This document shows positions 42,547 through 51,595 of a DNA stretch of 64,000 bases, piece by piece; position 1 is the first letter of the stretch; every line of letters starts with the position of its first letter. The notes beneath the pieces were generated by a model. It searched no databases and was not told the origin of the DNA. It saw only the letters and a list, made by a program, of their open reading frames with translations. The stretch is from Variovorax sp. JS1663 (GTDB taxonomy: Bacteria; Pseudomonadota; Gammaproteobacteria; Burkholderiales; Burkholderiaceae_C): assembly GCF_002157355.1 (NCBI RefSeq), contig NZ_LYMK01000017.1, positions 60,250 to 124,249 of the forward strand, written 5' to 3'. Made by a program: the position numbers and the translations under genes.

Positions 42547-42731
42547 GGAAAACGTGTGTGCGAAAAGCGTGGAAGTCTAACGGGCACGGGCGTCGAGCCC
42601 AGGAGAGGGTCCCTGAAAGCGGCACGCGGCACAACACATCTTGCACCAGGTTTCACTTTCATCGTCGTGTGAACGCGCGCTATTCCTACATCGAAGGCGA
42701 CTCGCCGTGCGCAGACTCGCCGCTTTTCAAA

Positions 42732-43091
42732 ATGCCAGGTGTGCCTATTTCACAGATGCAGCCCATCCTCGACATCCGTGCGGTGAATTCGCACCTCTAC
42801 ACCTACAGCCTCTGCGCGGCGGCGCAGGCCGAGGCCCATCGCGGCGACCTCTTCGACAGCGCCGAGCGCTGCCTGCTGGATGCGGGCCAGGGCCTGACCC
42901 ACTATTTCGACCAGGTCCAGATCCGCTTCGCCGGCTTCGCCCTCGGCAGCTACCCGGTCACCCGCATGGTGGAAGATCCTCTCGGCCTGTTCCAGGAGCT
43001 GATGGCGCGCGTGCTGCGCATCTACCGACTGCGCGCCGCGCCGCGATGGCGTCCTCAAGCAGTGGCGCGCGAGCGGCTCAGCAGTGCGTAG
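42732..43091 (+). CDS. Hypothetical protein, 119 aa
   Basis: No recognised family. The central part (LDIRAVNSHLYTYSLCAAAQAEAHRG, then ERCLLDAGQGLTHYFDQVQIRFAGF) reads like an ordered helical domain. There is no signal peptide. The ATG at 42732 lacks a good ribosome site; M9 (42756) is an alternative. The 3' end overlaps the uracil permease gene by 37 bases on the opposite strand, and its last ~25 residues are Arg-rich and may not be conserved. It is supported by its length and by an intergenic gap that would otherwise be unusually long. Confidence 0.5.
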   Translation: MPGVPISQMQPILDIRAVNSHLYTYSLCAAAQAEAHRGDLFDSAERCLLDAGQGLTHYFDQVQIRFAGFALGSYPVTRMVEDPLGLFQELMARVLRIYRLRAAPRWRPQAVARERLSSA

Positions 43092-44416
43092 AGCAGGATC
43101 GCACCGAAAGTCGCGGTGCCGATGCCGCCGAGCGCGAACTGGCCGAACTTCAGCGTGAAGTCGCCGGTGCCCAGGATCAGCGTGATGGCGGCCACGATGA
43201 GGTTCTTGTTCTGCGAGAAGTCGACCCGGTTGTCGACCCAGATCTTGGCCCCGGCCACCGCGATCAGGCCGAAGACCACGATGCTCACCCCGCCCATCAC
43301 CGGCAACGGGATGGCCTGGATCAGCGCGCCGAACTTGGGGCTGAAGCCCAGCAGCAGCGCGATCAGCGCCGCCACCACGAAGATCGCAGTGGAGTAGATC
43401 TTGGTCGCGGCCATCACGCCGATGTTCTCCGCATAGGTGGTCACACCGGTGCCGCCGGCCGCGCCGCTCACCATGGTCGCGATGCCGTCGCCGATGAAGG
43501 CGCGGCCCAGGTAGGGGTTGAGGTCGCGCCCCGTCATCGCGCTCACCGCCTTGATGTGGCCCAGGTTCTCCGCCACCAGGATCACCGCCACCGGCGCGAT
43601 CAGCAGCATCGCGTTCACCTCGAACACCGGCCTGGAGAACTGCGGCAGGCCGAACCAGGCCGCGGCGGCGAGCGGGCCCAGGTCGATCGGCTTGCCCAGC
43701 CCCAGGCCGTTGGTGAGCACCGCGTAGATGATGCTGGCCGCGATCAGCCCCATCAGGATCAGCAGCCGCTGCACCATGCCGCGGCTGTAGACAGCGATCA
43801 CGCCCACGCACAGGAAGGTCAGCGCCTGCATCCAGGTGTCGAAGCCGGTGGGCGCCATGTTCTTGATCGGCACGCTGGCCAGGTTGAGCCCGATCACCGC
43901 GACCACCGCACCGGTCACCACTGGCGGCATCAGCCGCTCGATCCAGTGCACGGCCACGTCGTGTTCGATCTCCTCTACCTCCACGCCGCGCAGCGGTGCC
44001 GACTTGTGGCGCCGCTCGTTGGTCAGCGCCACCAGCACGCCGATCAGCACGTAGACAAGGCCGCAGGCGATGATGCCGCCCAGCGCCACGCCGAGGTTGG
44101 CGTTCGGCCCCTGGCCCGCATAGCCGGTGGCTGCGATCACCACGCCGATGAAGGCGAAGCTCGACCCCAGGTAGCTCGGCACGCGTCCGCCGGTGATCAG
44201 GAAGAAGATCAGCGTGCCGATGCCGCTCATCAGGATCGCGATGTTCGGGTTGAAGCCCATGAGGATCGGTGCCAGCACCGTGGCGCCGAACATCGCGATC
44301 ACGTGCTGCACGCCCATTGCGGTGGTCTGCAGCCAGGGCAGGCGCTCGTCGGGCGCCACCACCGCGGCCTGGCCCGGGGTGACCTCGCGCCAGCGGGGAA
44401 GATAGGAATCGCTCAT
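43055..44416 (-). CDS. Uracil-xanthine permease family transporter (UraA/RutG-like)
   Basis: 453-aa nucleobase:cation symporter-2 protein with about 14 membrane segments. It carries MFGATVLAPILMGFNPNIAILMSGIGTLIF, the Q/E-x-P-x-x-G-like motif AENLGHIKAVSAMTGRDLNPYLGRAFIGDG, and PVMGGVSIVVFGLIAVAGAKI. Length and motifs fit UraA/RutG; whether it takes uracil or purines cannot be read from sequence. The start is ATG at 44416. It is a single gene between the hypothetical protein and the thioesterase. Confidence 0.92.
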   Translation of the reverse strand: MSDSYLPRWREVTPGQAAVVAPDERLPWLQTTAMGVQHVIAMFGATVLAPILMGFNPNIAILMSGIGTLIFFLITGGRVPSYLGSSFAFIGVVIAATGYAGQGPNANLGVALGGIIACGLVYVLIGVLVALTNERRHKSAPLRGVEVEEIEHDVAVHWIERLMPPVVTGAVVAVIGLNLASVPIKNMAPTGFDTWMQALTFLCVGVIAVYSRGMVQRLLILMGLIAASIIYAVLTNGLGLGKPIDLGPLAAAAWFGLPQFSRPVFEVNAMLLIAPVAVILVAENLGHIKAVSAMTGRDLNPYLGRAFIGDGIATMVSGAAGGTGVTTYAENIGVMAATKIYSTAIFVVAALIALLLGFSPKFGALIQAIPLPVMGGVSIVVFGLIAVAGAKIWVDNRVDFSQNKNLIVAAITLILGTGDFTLKFGQFALGGIGTATFGAILLYALLSRSRATA

Positions 44417-44460
44417 GGTCTGGGTTCTCCTCGGTTGTTGTTCTTGGCGGGGTCGACGCT

Positions 44461-44886
44461 TCAGCCTTGGGGTGCCAACACCGCCATCGTGATGCGCGAG
44501 ACGCAGGTGAGCTCCCCGGCATCGTTGGTCAGGTCGATCTGCCAGACCTGCGTGCTGCGCCCGCGGTGCACCGGGCGCGCGGTGCCGGTGACCCAGCCGG
44601 ATGTGGTGGCCCGGATGTGGTTGGCATTGATGTCCAGCCCCACCGCGCGGTGGCCTTCGGGCGCCGAGTAGTGCGCACCGCAGGAGCCCAGCGTTTCAGC
44701 CAGCACGACCGAGACGCCGCCGTGCAGGATGCCGTAAGGTTGGCGCGTGCGCGTGTCGACCGGCACTCGGCCGCGGATGAAGTCATCGCCGATCTCCAGG
44801 AACTCCACCCCCAAGGTCGCGACGGCCGTGTTTTCGTGGCTGCGCGTCAGCTCCTCGATCGAGATTTCTTTCTTCCAGATGGACAT
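44461..44886 (-). CDS. Hotdog-fold thioesterase, YdiI/MenI type
   Basis: 141 aa, one hotdog domain of the PaaI/YdiI group. It has PYGILHGGVSVVLAETLGSCGA with the catalytic Glu in the long helix and LDINANHIRATTSGWVTGTARPVHRGRSTQVW. It hydrolyses acyl- or aroyl-CoA, for example DHNA-CoA in menaquinone synthesis; since ubiquinone is usual in this group, a housekeeping CoA-release role is more likely. I chose ATG at 44886; the frame upstream belongs to the antisense of the next gene. Confidence 0.9.
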   Translation of the reverse strand: MSIWKKEISIEELTRSHENTAVATLGVEFLEIGDDFIRGRVPVDTRTRQPYGILHGGVSVVLAETLGSCGAHYSAPEGHRAVGLDINANHIRATTSGWVTGTARPVHRGRSTQVWQIDLTNDAGELTCVSRITMAVLAPQG

Positions 44887-44991
44887 TCGGTTCTCCAGTT
44901 CGGTGTGGCGCAAAACTATAGCGACTGCCCCTGACATGGCCATCGGGACTCGGCCGATGGCGGCACCGGGCGCGCGAACTAAGCTCATCCC

Positions 44992-46305
44992 ATGAAGCAC
45001 GCTCGACGATGGCTGGTTGGCTCGGTGGTGGCGGTGCTCCTGCTGCTCGGCGGCGGGGCGTGGTTTGCCTGGCGGATGCTGCCCAGCGACGAGGCGCTGG
45101 CGGCGCAGATCGAGGAGAGCTTCCAGAAGGCCACCGGCATCGCACTGCGCGTCGGAAGCGCAAGCTGGTCCTTGCGACCGGCGCCGGTCGTGGTGCTGGA
45201 AGATCTCGCGACGACGCAGGACAAGCCGATCACCGTGCGCCGCGTGGTCCTGCGGCCCCGGCTCGCTGCGCTGTGGCGCCGCTCCATTGCCATCGAGGCG
45301 ATCGAGGTCGAGGGCGCCGTGCTGCCGCGCGCCTCGGTGCGGGCCTTTCGCGGGCACTTGGAGGGCGGCGAGGTCTCCGGCATGCTGGCCGGCGCGTGGA
45401 CCACCGCCCAGATCCCCGTCGAGCGTGTGCGGCTGAGGGACATCGTCTGGATCAACCGCCGCGGCCTGGCCCTGGCCTACGACGCCGACGTGCGCTTCGA
45501 CCCCGGCTGGCGCCCGCGCGAGGCCGAAGTGCGGCGGCCCGGCGTGTCGCCCACCACCCGGCTGCGCGCGACGCGCGAGGGGGACGAAGACCGCTGGCGC
45601 GTGGAGATCGATGCCGGCGGCGGCACGTGGAACGGCCAGGGCGCCCTGGAGACGCTCGACCAGGGCCGGATGCGGCTCACGGCCCAGCTCGAGCCCCGCG
45701 ACGTGAACCTGGGCGAACTGCTGCGCGCCTTCGAGCGGCACCAGGTGGTGGAGGGCCGCTTCGGCGGCCGCACCGAGGTGCGCAGCGAGGGCAGGAACGT
45801 GGGTGAACTGGTCCGCCAAGCGCACACGCGCACACGCTTCACCATGCGTCCGGCCACCGTCCAGGGCTTCGACCTGTCGAAAGTGGTTGGCGCGCCTGGC
45901 GCGGCGCGCGGTGGCCAGACCGTGCTCGACGAACTCAGCGGCACGCTCGAGACGCAGAACACCGACGACGGCATCCAGCTGCGCTATTCCGGCCTGCAGG
46001 CGCGATCCGGCGTGCTCAGCGCCAGCGGCAGCGCCACCGTGCTCAACCGCCGGTTGAACGGCGAACTCGCGATCGACCTGGTCGACGGCGTCGTGGGCCT
46101 GCCGCTCAAGCTGGCGGGCACGCTCGACGACCCGCAGCTGTCGATGACCGGCGGCGCGCTGGCCGGCGCCGCGGTCGGCACCGCCGTGTTGCCGGGCGTG
46201 GGCACCGCGATCGGCGCGCGGGTCGGCCAGCAGGTCGAAAAGCTGTTCGGCGGCGAAGACGAGAAGAAGAAGCCGCAGCGACCTGCGCCGCGCAAATCGC
46301 CCTGA
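44992..46305 (+). CDS. AsmA-like envelope protein
   Basis: 437 aa. It has an N-terminal signal-anchor (LVGSVVAVLLLLGGGAWFAW) and a beta-rich periplasmic body like AsmA/TamB-type proteins (GIALRVGSASWSLRPAPVVVLEDL; LDELSGTLETQNTDDGIQL; GVLSASGSATVLNRRLNGELAIDL). The C-terminus has a Gly/Ala-rich helix (GALAGAAVGTAVLPGVGTAIG) and a charged tail EDEKKKPQRPAPRKSP. Family members help move lipids across the periplasm or affect outer-membrane assembly. It is shorter than AsmA (617 aa). No operon partner is seen. Confidence 0.75.
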   Translation: MKHARRWLVGSVVAVLLLLGGGAWFAWRMLPSDEALAAQIEESFQKATGIALRVGSASWSLRPAPVVVLEDLATTQDKPITVRRVVLRPRLAALWRRSIAIEAIEVEGAVLPRASVRAFRGHLEGGEVSGMLAGAWTTAQIPVERVRLRDIVWINRRGLALAYDADVRFDPGWRPREAEVRRPGVSPTTRLRATREGDEDRWRVEIDAGGGTWNGQGALETLDQGRMRLTAQLEPRDVNLGELLRAFERHQVVEGRFGGRTEVRSEGRNVGELVRQAHTRTRFTMRPATVQGFDLSKVVGAPGAARGGQTVLDELSGTLETQNTDDGIQLRYSGLQARSGVLSASGSATVLNRRLNGELAIDLVDGVVGLPLKLAGTLDDPQLSMTGGALAGAAVGTAVLPGVGTAIGARVGQQVEKLFGGEDEKKKPQRPAPRKSP

Positions 46306-46316
46306 TCGGCGCGCTT

Positions 46317-47861
46317 CAGTGCGCTGGCCGAGGTCGCCCGCAGGTGGCGTGCCCCGGCCCGTCGCCGCTGCGCCTGGGCGCCAGCGGGATGGACGGCGCG
46401 GCCGATGTGTTCCTCGATGCCGACCTCGTCATGCCGGCCGTGTACGACCGCGCGCTGGCGCCCGAGGCGATCGCACGGCGCTTCGCGGCGCGCGGCCTGT
46501 GTGCGCCCACCGGCCGTTCGGTGCTGGCCTGCTGGCCGCTGCGCGAGGAGCGCGGCTCGCAGGTCGCCGATGCCAGCGGCCACCAGCGCACCGGCCGCAT
46601 CGTCAACCACGGCACCTGGATGATCGTCGGGCCGCGGCCTTCGATGCCGCCAAGGTTGCGCCCAACGAAGACGTCGAGTCCGACTACGACCCCTTCGCCG
46701 ACCCGACCCGCGGCCACGGCCTGCGCCTGGCGAGCGACGCCCTTCGCGAAGAACGTCGTCGACGACCCGGTCTGGCCGCGCCGCTCGGAGGGCCTGGAGA
46801 ACTGCCACCCCGATGCGCCCGCGTACTGCAGCTACACGTATCACCGCGCCGGCCAGCCCTGCTACCAGGTCGGCCTGCGCATGCCCTGGCCCAACGCCAG
46901 CCCCAACGCGCTCTACGACCCCGCGGGCAGCGGCTTCAGCCAGTGGGCGCGCCTGGAGCGCCACCTGCACGTGTGGCTGGCGCGCGAGGGCTACGACTTC
47001 GACATCGCCGCCGACATCGACCTGCACCGCGACCCGGCGATGCTGTCGCGCTACCGGACCGTCTTCGTCAACGGCCACAGCGAGTACTGGTCCACGCCCA
47101 GCGTCGACGGGCTGGACGACTACCTGCGCCGCGGCGGCAGCGCGGTCGTGCTGTCGGGCAACACCATGTACCTGCGCGTGAGCTACGACGAGGACATGAC
47201 GGTGATGGAGCAGCGCAAGGTCAACGGCCCCGGCCACGACGAGAGCGCGCCGCCGGTGGGCCCGCCCGCCGGCCCCTTCGGCGAGCAGTACCACAGCCAG
47301 GACTGGGCGCGCGGCGGGCGGCTCAAGGCCTCGGGCCGCGCGGCCGGCCACATCATCGGCCTGGAAACCGCCGGCTGGGCCTTCGCCGACGGCGAGGACT
47401 TCGGCGTCTACCACGTGGTGCAGCCGGACCATGCGCTCTTCAACGAACCGCAGCCGCTGGGCCTCGAAGCCGGGCAGACCTTCGGACATGCACCGGGCGG
47501 TGGCCTGCCGCGGGCCATCGGGCATGAATGGGATCTCACCCTCGCGACGCTCGCGCGCATGACGCACACCGTGCCGCCGGGCGCGGCGCTGCCCGAGCCG
47601 CCGCAGGGCATCGAGCTGATCGCCCACGGCATCCGGCGCGTGCCGGGCCGGCTCGATGCCTACCTCGACTACTTCTCGAATCTGAGCGAGTCGATCGATG
47701 GCCTCTCGGCCGAAATGATCTACTGGGAGCGTCCTCAGGGCGGTCGTGTGTTCCACGCCGGCGCGGTGGGCGCGGCCTGGGTGGTGGGCTGCGATCGGGT
47801 CTTCGGCGGGCTGCTGCGCAACGTGCTGCACCGCTTCGGCGTGCAGCCGCGGCCGCACTGA
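46317..47861 (+). pseudogene. Decayed N,N-dimethylformamidase large-subunit-like gene
   Basis: The C-terminal two thirds are recognisable: YTYHRAGQPCYQVGLRMPWPN, RLERHLHVWLAREGYDFDI, VNGHSEYWSTPSVDGLDDYL and AGHIIGLETAGWAF, close to the beta-subunit-like domain of dimethylformamidase. The N-terminal ~250 residues of a ~760-aa protein are missing; the first fragment, LRLGASGMDGAADVFLDADL, belongs to its LamG-like domain. Between about 46632 and 46745 the conserved residues (FDAAKVAPNEDVESDYDPFADP, then RGHGLRLASDALR) lie in another frame, so two frameshifts of opposite sign occur, the second with a deletion. Start codon and promoter are absent. It is almost certainly non-functional. Confidence 0.85.
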
Positions 47862-47866
47862 CGTCC

Positions 47867-48838
47867 TCAGCCGGCGAGCAGCGTGCCCAGGCGCTCCACG
47901 TCCACGTTGCCGCCGCTGATCAGCACGCCCACGCGCAGCCCCGCCAGCTGTGACTTCATGGCGCGCGCCGCCGCGAAGCCCAGGCAGCCGGTGGGCTCCA
48001 CCACCAGCTTCATGCGCGAGGCGAAGAAGCGCATGGCCTCGACCAGTTGCGCGTCGGTGGCGGTCAGCACGTCGTTCACGTCGCGGCGGATCACCGGGAA
48101 GGTGTGCTGCCCCAGGTGCTGCGTCTGCGCGCCGTCCGCGATCGTCTTGGGCGTGTCGATGTGCACGATCCGGCCGCTGCGGAAGGACTGCTGCCCGTCG
48201 TTGCCGGCCTCCGGCTCCACGCCATACAGCCGGCACTGCGGCGACAGCGCGCGCGTCGCCAGCGCCGTGCCCGACAGCAGCCCGCCGCCGCCCAACGGCA
48301 CGAACAGCGCGTCCAGCGGCCCGACTTCCTCGAACAGCTCCTTGGCCGCCGTGCCCTGGCCCGCCATCACGTCCGGGTGGTCGTAGGGCGGGATCAGCGT
48401 CATCCCGTGCTTCTGCGCCAGCTCGCGGCCGATCTGCTCGCGGTCGTCCTTGTAGCGATCGTAGATCACCACCTGGCCGCCATAGCCCTTGGTGGCCGCG
48501 ACCTTCGCGGCCGGCGCATCGTGCGGCATCACGATGGTGGCCGGCATGCCCAGGATCCGCGCCGCCAGCGCGATCGCCTGCGCATGGTTGCCCGAGGAGA
48601 AGGCCACCACGCCGCCCTGGCGCTGGCGCGCGTCGAACTTCGACAGCGCGTTGAAGGCACCGCGGAACTTGAAGGCGCCCATGCGCTGCAGGTTCTCGCA
48701 CTTGAAGAAGAGCTGGGCGCCGAGCTCCTCGTCCGCCGTGCGCGAGCGCAGCACCGGCGTGCGGTGGGCATGGCCTTCGAGGCGCTGCGCGGCGGCGGCC
48801 ACGTCGTCATAGGTGGGGAGGGTGAGGGTCTCTGCCAT
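47867..48838 (-). CDS. PLP-dependent threonine/serine dehydratase family enzyme
   Basis: 323 aa, type II PLP fold. The PLP lysine is in GAFKFRGAFNAL, the Asn loop is SSGNHAQAIALAA and the phosphate-binding glycines are PLGGGGLLSG. No C-terminal ACT domain is present, so it is like catabolic threonine dehydratase, serine racemase or threo-3-hydroxyaspartate ammonia-lyase. The substrate cannot be decided from sequence. I chose ATG at 48838 with AAGGAAG before it. It lies after the HxlR-like gene on the same strand, 47 bases away, so co-transcription is possible. Confidence 0.9.
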   Translation of the reverse strand: MAETLTLPTYDDVAAAAQRLEGHAHRTPVLRSRTADEELGAQLFFKCENLQRMGAFKFRGAFNALSKFDARQRQGGVVAFSSGNHAQAIALAARILGMPATIVMPHDAPAAKVAATKGYGGQVVIYDRYKDDREQIGRELAQKHGMTLIPPYDHPDVMAGQGTAAKELFEEVGPLDALFVPLGGGGLLSGTALATRALSPQCRLYGVEPEAGNDGQQSFRSGRIVHIDTPKTIADGAQTQHLGQHTFPVIRRDVNDVLTATDAQLVEAMRFFASRMKLVVEPTGCLGFAAARAMKSQLAGLRVGVLISGGNVDVERLGTLLAG

Positions 48839-48885
48839 GGCGTCTTCCTTTCGACTGGACGAATTATCCACAGTTGGACAGTCCG

Positions 48886-49206
48886 TCAAAGCCCCTCGAA
48901 CCAGCGGTCGGCCCACTGGTTGAGCGGCTTGAGGCGCTTGACCAGTTCGCCGCCCGATTCGGTGAGCGCATAACCCTCTTCGGCCAGCGCGACGATCTGC
49001 AGCGCGCGCAGTTCCTTGAGCCGGTCGTTGAGCACCGAGGGCGACATCTCGCCCGCATTGGCCTGCAGCAGCCGGAAGCTCTGCGGCGTGCCGTCGCGCA
49101 GCTCCCAGAGGATGCGCAGCGTGCCCTTGCGGCCCAGCTGCTCGAGCAGCGCCATGATGGGGCGGCGGGCCGTGAGTTGGGCAGCGTCGGGCGCGGAGGA
49201 GGGCAT
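48886..49206 (-). CDS. HxlR-type winged-helix transcriptional regulator
   Basis: 106 aa, one winged helix: IMALLEQLGRKGTLRILWELRDGT, then SFRLLQANAGEMSPSVLNDRLKELRALQIV. The N-terminal conserved Cys of redox-sensing HxlR proteins is absent. It is small, probably dimeric, and likely regulates itself and the divergent carboxymuconolactone-decarboxylase-family gene through two palindromes in the 114-bp shared region. Confidence 0.85.
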   Translation of the reverse strand: MPSSAPDAAQLTARRPIMALLEQLGRKGTLRILWELRDGTPQSFRLLQANAGEMSPSVLNDRLKELRALQIVALAEEGYALTESGGELVKRLKPLNQWADRWFEGL

Positions 49207-49234
49207 GGTCGCGGGGATGGCGTGGTCGTTCTTG

Positions 49235-49253
49235 CGCTACGGAATCCGTAGCG
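49235..49253. promoter_or_regulatory. Palindromic operator 1 (perfect)
   Basis: CGCTACGGAATCCGTAGCG: nine-base arms, perfectly symmetric about 49244, in the divergent region between the HxlR-like regulator and its neighbour. Confidence 0.8.
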
Positions 49254-49265
49254 ATAGACTGGATG

Positions 49266-49290
49266 AATCGCTACGAATTCCGTAGCGATT
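49266..49290. promoter_or_regulatory. Palindromic operator 2
   Basis: Arms AATCGCTACGAA and TCCGTAGCGATT about 49278, complementary except for one base, with the same GCTACG core as operator 1. The centres are 34 bases (about three helix turns) apart, so two dimers could bind the same face. Confidence 0.8.
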
Positions 49291-49320
49291 CGAATGCCAT
49301 TCTAGTCAGAGGAGCCGTCT

Positions 49321-49971
49321 GTGGACAACACGCCCGCCCCCCGTCTCGCGCCGCTGGCGCCGCCCTACCCAGAGGAACTTGGCGCCCTGCTGAAGAAGAT
49401 GACGCCACCCGATGCGCCCGACATCCTGGCGCTGTTCCGCGTGCTGGCCATCAACCCGGCGCTGGCCGAGCGGTCGACCGGCTGGGGCGGTTACCTGCTC
49501 GGGCGCAAGGCCAGCCTGCCGCTGCGCGACCGCGAGATCGTGATCCTGCGCGTGTGCGCGCGCTGCGGCGCGGAGTACGAATGGGGCGTGCACTGGGCGG
49601 CCTTCGCGCAGGCAGCGGGGCTGGGGGAGCGGGAGCGCCGGGCGATCGTCTCCAGCGACGCCGATCTCGACGGACTGGCGCCGCGTGATCGCCTGCTGAT
49701 CCGATTGGCGGACGCGCTGCACGACAAGGCCGACGTCGACGATGCGTTGTGGGCCGCGCTCGCCGCGCAATGGACGCCGCCGCAAGTGATCGAGCTGCTG
49801 ATGCTGGCGGGGTGGTACCACGCGATCAGCTATGTCTGCAATGTGGCGCGGGTGCCGTTGGAGGGGTGGGCGGCCAGCTTCAGCAGCGACGCGACGTCGG
49901 CCGGCGGCTCGCGCAAGGAGAAGGTGCGGCTGGCGAAGATCGTGGCGGATTCGGGGATGAAGCTGGAGTAG
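49321..49971 (+). CDS. Carboxymuconolactone decarboxylase (AhpD-like) family protein
   Basis: 216 aa. The family site is VCARCGAEYEWGVHW, with Glu and His spaced as in CMD proteins. Two helical repeats are seen (PALAERSTGWGGYLL and PQVIELLMLAGWYHAISYVCN). The start is GTG at 49321, nine bases after GAGGAG. The enzyme could be a decarboxylase or an AhpD-type peroxidase/disulfide reductase; CARC gives a CxxC, as in AhpD. Control by the divergent HxlR-like protein suggests a response to an electrophile or aromatic compound (inference). Confidence 0.85.
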   Translation: MDNTPAPRLAPLAPPYPEELGALLKKMTPPDAPDILALFRVLAINPALAERSTGWGGYLLGRKASLPLRDREIVILRVCARCGAEYEWGVHWAAFAQAAGLGERERRAIVSSDADLDGLAPRDRLLIRLADALHDKADVDDALWAALAAQWTPPQVIELLMLAGWYHAISYVCNVARVPLEGWAASFSSDATSAGGSRKEKVRLAKIVADSGMKLE

Positions 49972-50033
49972 CGGGCCACTGCACGCCGCCGGCGCGCAGG
50001 GCGCCCTGCATTCACCCGACGCGGCGGCGCGTC

Positions 50034-50825
50034 TCAGGCGGCGCCGCCCGTCCCTTCCAGCAGCCGGCGCAGCGCGCCGTGGCGTGCCGTCCGCGGCAGC
50101 GCCTGCTCGCCCGTCAGGGCCTGCGTCATCAGCTCGCGGCTGGTGGCCTGCTGCAGGTCCACTTCCCGCACCACCTGTCCGTGGTCGTAGACGAAGGCCA
50201 CGTCGGCCAGCGCGATCACGTCCTCGACGTCGTGCGTGATCATCAGCACCGGGATGTTCCAGCGCTGCCGCACCTGGGCCAGTTCGGTGCGCAGGGCGCT
50301 GCGCAGCATCGGGTGCAGCGCGGCGAAGGGTTCGTCCAGCAGCAGCACCTGCGGCCGGCAGGCCAGCGCCCGCGCCAGCGCCACGCGCTGCTGCTGGCCG
50401 CCGGAGAGGTTGCGCGGGCGGCTCGCGGCCATGGTCTCCAGGCCGAAGCTCTCGAGCAGCGCCTGCACCTCGTCGTCCTCCTCCTGCGTCAGCCGGCGGC
50501 GGTGCCATGACTTCAGGCCGAAGGCCACGTTGTCCCGCACCGACAGGTGGGGGAACAGCGCGTAGTTCTGGAACAGGTAGCCGATGCGGCGATCCGGCGC
50601 CGGCACGTCGATGCGGCGCGCGGCGTCGAACAGCGTGCGCCCGTCCAGCCGCACATGGCCCGCATCGGGCCGCAGCAGCCCGGCGATGGCCTGCAGCGTG
50701 AGCGACTTGCCGGCACCCGAGGGACCGTACAGCGCCGCGAAGGGCGCGTCGGTGGCGAAGCGCGCCGCCAGCTCGAAGCGGCGGCTTCGGTCCGCGACGG
50801 TCAATCGGATGTCGACGTCGATCAC
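50034..50825 (-). CDS. modC: Molybdate ABC transporter ATPase ModC
   Basis: 263 aa: Walker [17 protein letters not shown], signature [17 protein letters not shown], Walker [12 protein letters not shown] and H-loop MITHDVED. It ends after the ATPase core ([16 protein letters not shown]), so the ~90-residue C-terminal Mop domain of enterobacterial ModC (about 352 aa) is missing and feedback binding of molybdate is absent. GTG at 50825 overlaps the modA stop. Last gene of the mod operon. Confidence 0.9.
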   Translation of the reverse strand: MIDVDIRLTVADRSRRFELAARFATDAPFAALYGPSGAGKSLTLQAIAGLLRPDAGHVRLDGRTLFDAARRIDVPAPDRRIGYLFQNYALFPHLSVRDNVAFGLKSWHRRRLTQEEDDEVQALLESFGLETMAASRPRNLSGGQQQRVALARALACRPQVLLLDEPFAALHPMLRSALRTELAQVRQRWNIPVLMITHDVEDVIALADVAFVYDHGQVVREVDLQQATSRELMTQALTGEQALPRTARHGALRRLLEGTGGAA

Positions 50826-51574
50826 GGCTTGCCGAAACCGTAGCGCGCCAGCGTCTGCTGTGCCGCGTCGCTGGTGAGGTAGTCGACGAAGGCGCGCGCC
50901 AGCGCCTTTTCCCTGCTTTCGGCGATCACCGACACCGGGTAGGTCACCGGCGTGTGGCCGGTGGGCGTGAGCGCGATCTTCACCTTGTCGCCGGCGATCG
51001 CGGCGTCGGTGCGGTAGACGAAGCCGGCTTCGGCCTCGCCGCGGCTGACGTAGTCCAGCACCTGGCGCACGCTGTCGGCCTGCACGAACTTCGGCTCCAG
51101 CGTGGTCCAGAGCTTCGCGCTGTCCAGCACCTCCTTGGTGTAGCGGCCGACCGGCACGGTGGCGGTCTTGCCCACCGCGATCTTCCTGACCGCGGCGCCG
51201 GCCAGGTCCTGCAGCGACTTCAGGCCCGTGCCGCCCTGCGCCGGCTCGATCATGACCAGGCTGTTGCTCACGAAGTTCCTGCGCGTGTCGGCCTCGATCA
51301 GCTTCTGCCCGGCGGCGCGGTCCATGGTCTCCTGGTCGGCGCTGGCGAACACGTCCACCGGCGCGCCCTGGCTGATCTGCTGCAGCAGCACGCCCGAGGC
51401 GCCGAAGTTGAAGCGCACGGTGGCGTCGGGCCGGGCCGCCTCGAACTGGGTGCCGATCGCCTTGAATGCATCGGTCAGGCTGGCCGCGGCCGACACCGTC
51501 AGCTGCTGCGCGGCGGCGGCCCAGGGCAGGGCGGCGGCGAAGGCGAGAGCGAAAAGACGGCGGGACAGGCGCAT
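50822..51574 (-). CDS. modA: Molybdate-binding protein ModA
   Basis: 250 aa. The signal peptide (LFALAFAAALPWAAAAQQ) is followed by the mature start LTVSAAASLTDAFKAIGTQFEA, the ModA signature, and FGASGVLLQQISQGAPVDVFASADQETMDRA. It binds molybdate or tungstate in the periplasm for ModBC. It lies between modB and modC, whereas enteric operons run A-B-C. Confidence 0.94.
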   Translation of the reverse strand: MRLSRRLFALAFAAALPWAAAAQQLTVSAAASLTDAFKAIGTQFEAARPDATVRFNFGASGVLLQQISQGAPVDVFASADQETMDRAAGQKLIEADTRRNFVSNSLVMIEPAQGGTGLKSLQDLAGAAVRKIAVGKTATVPVGRYTKEVLDSAKLWTTLEPKFVQADSVRQVLDYVSRGEAEAGFVYRTDAAIAGDKVKIALTPTGHTPVTYPVSVIAESREKALARAFVDYLTSDAAQQTLARYGFGKP

Positions 51575-51595
51575 GGCGAAGGCTCCTTCGGGAAG

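Noticed and set aside
42641..44671. 676-aa frame antisense to the uracil permease
   Set aside because: Composition is His/Arg/Gln-rich shadow; the permease on the other strand has full family motifs.
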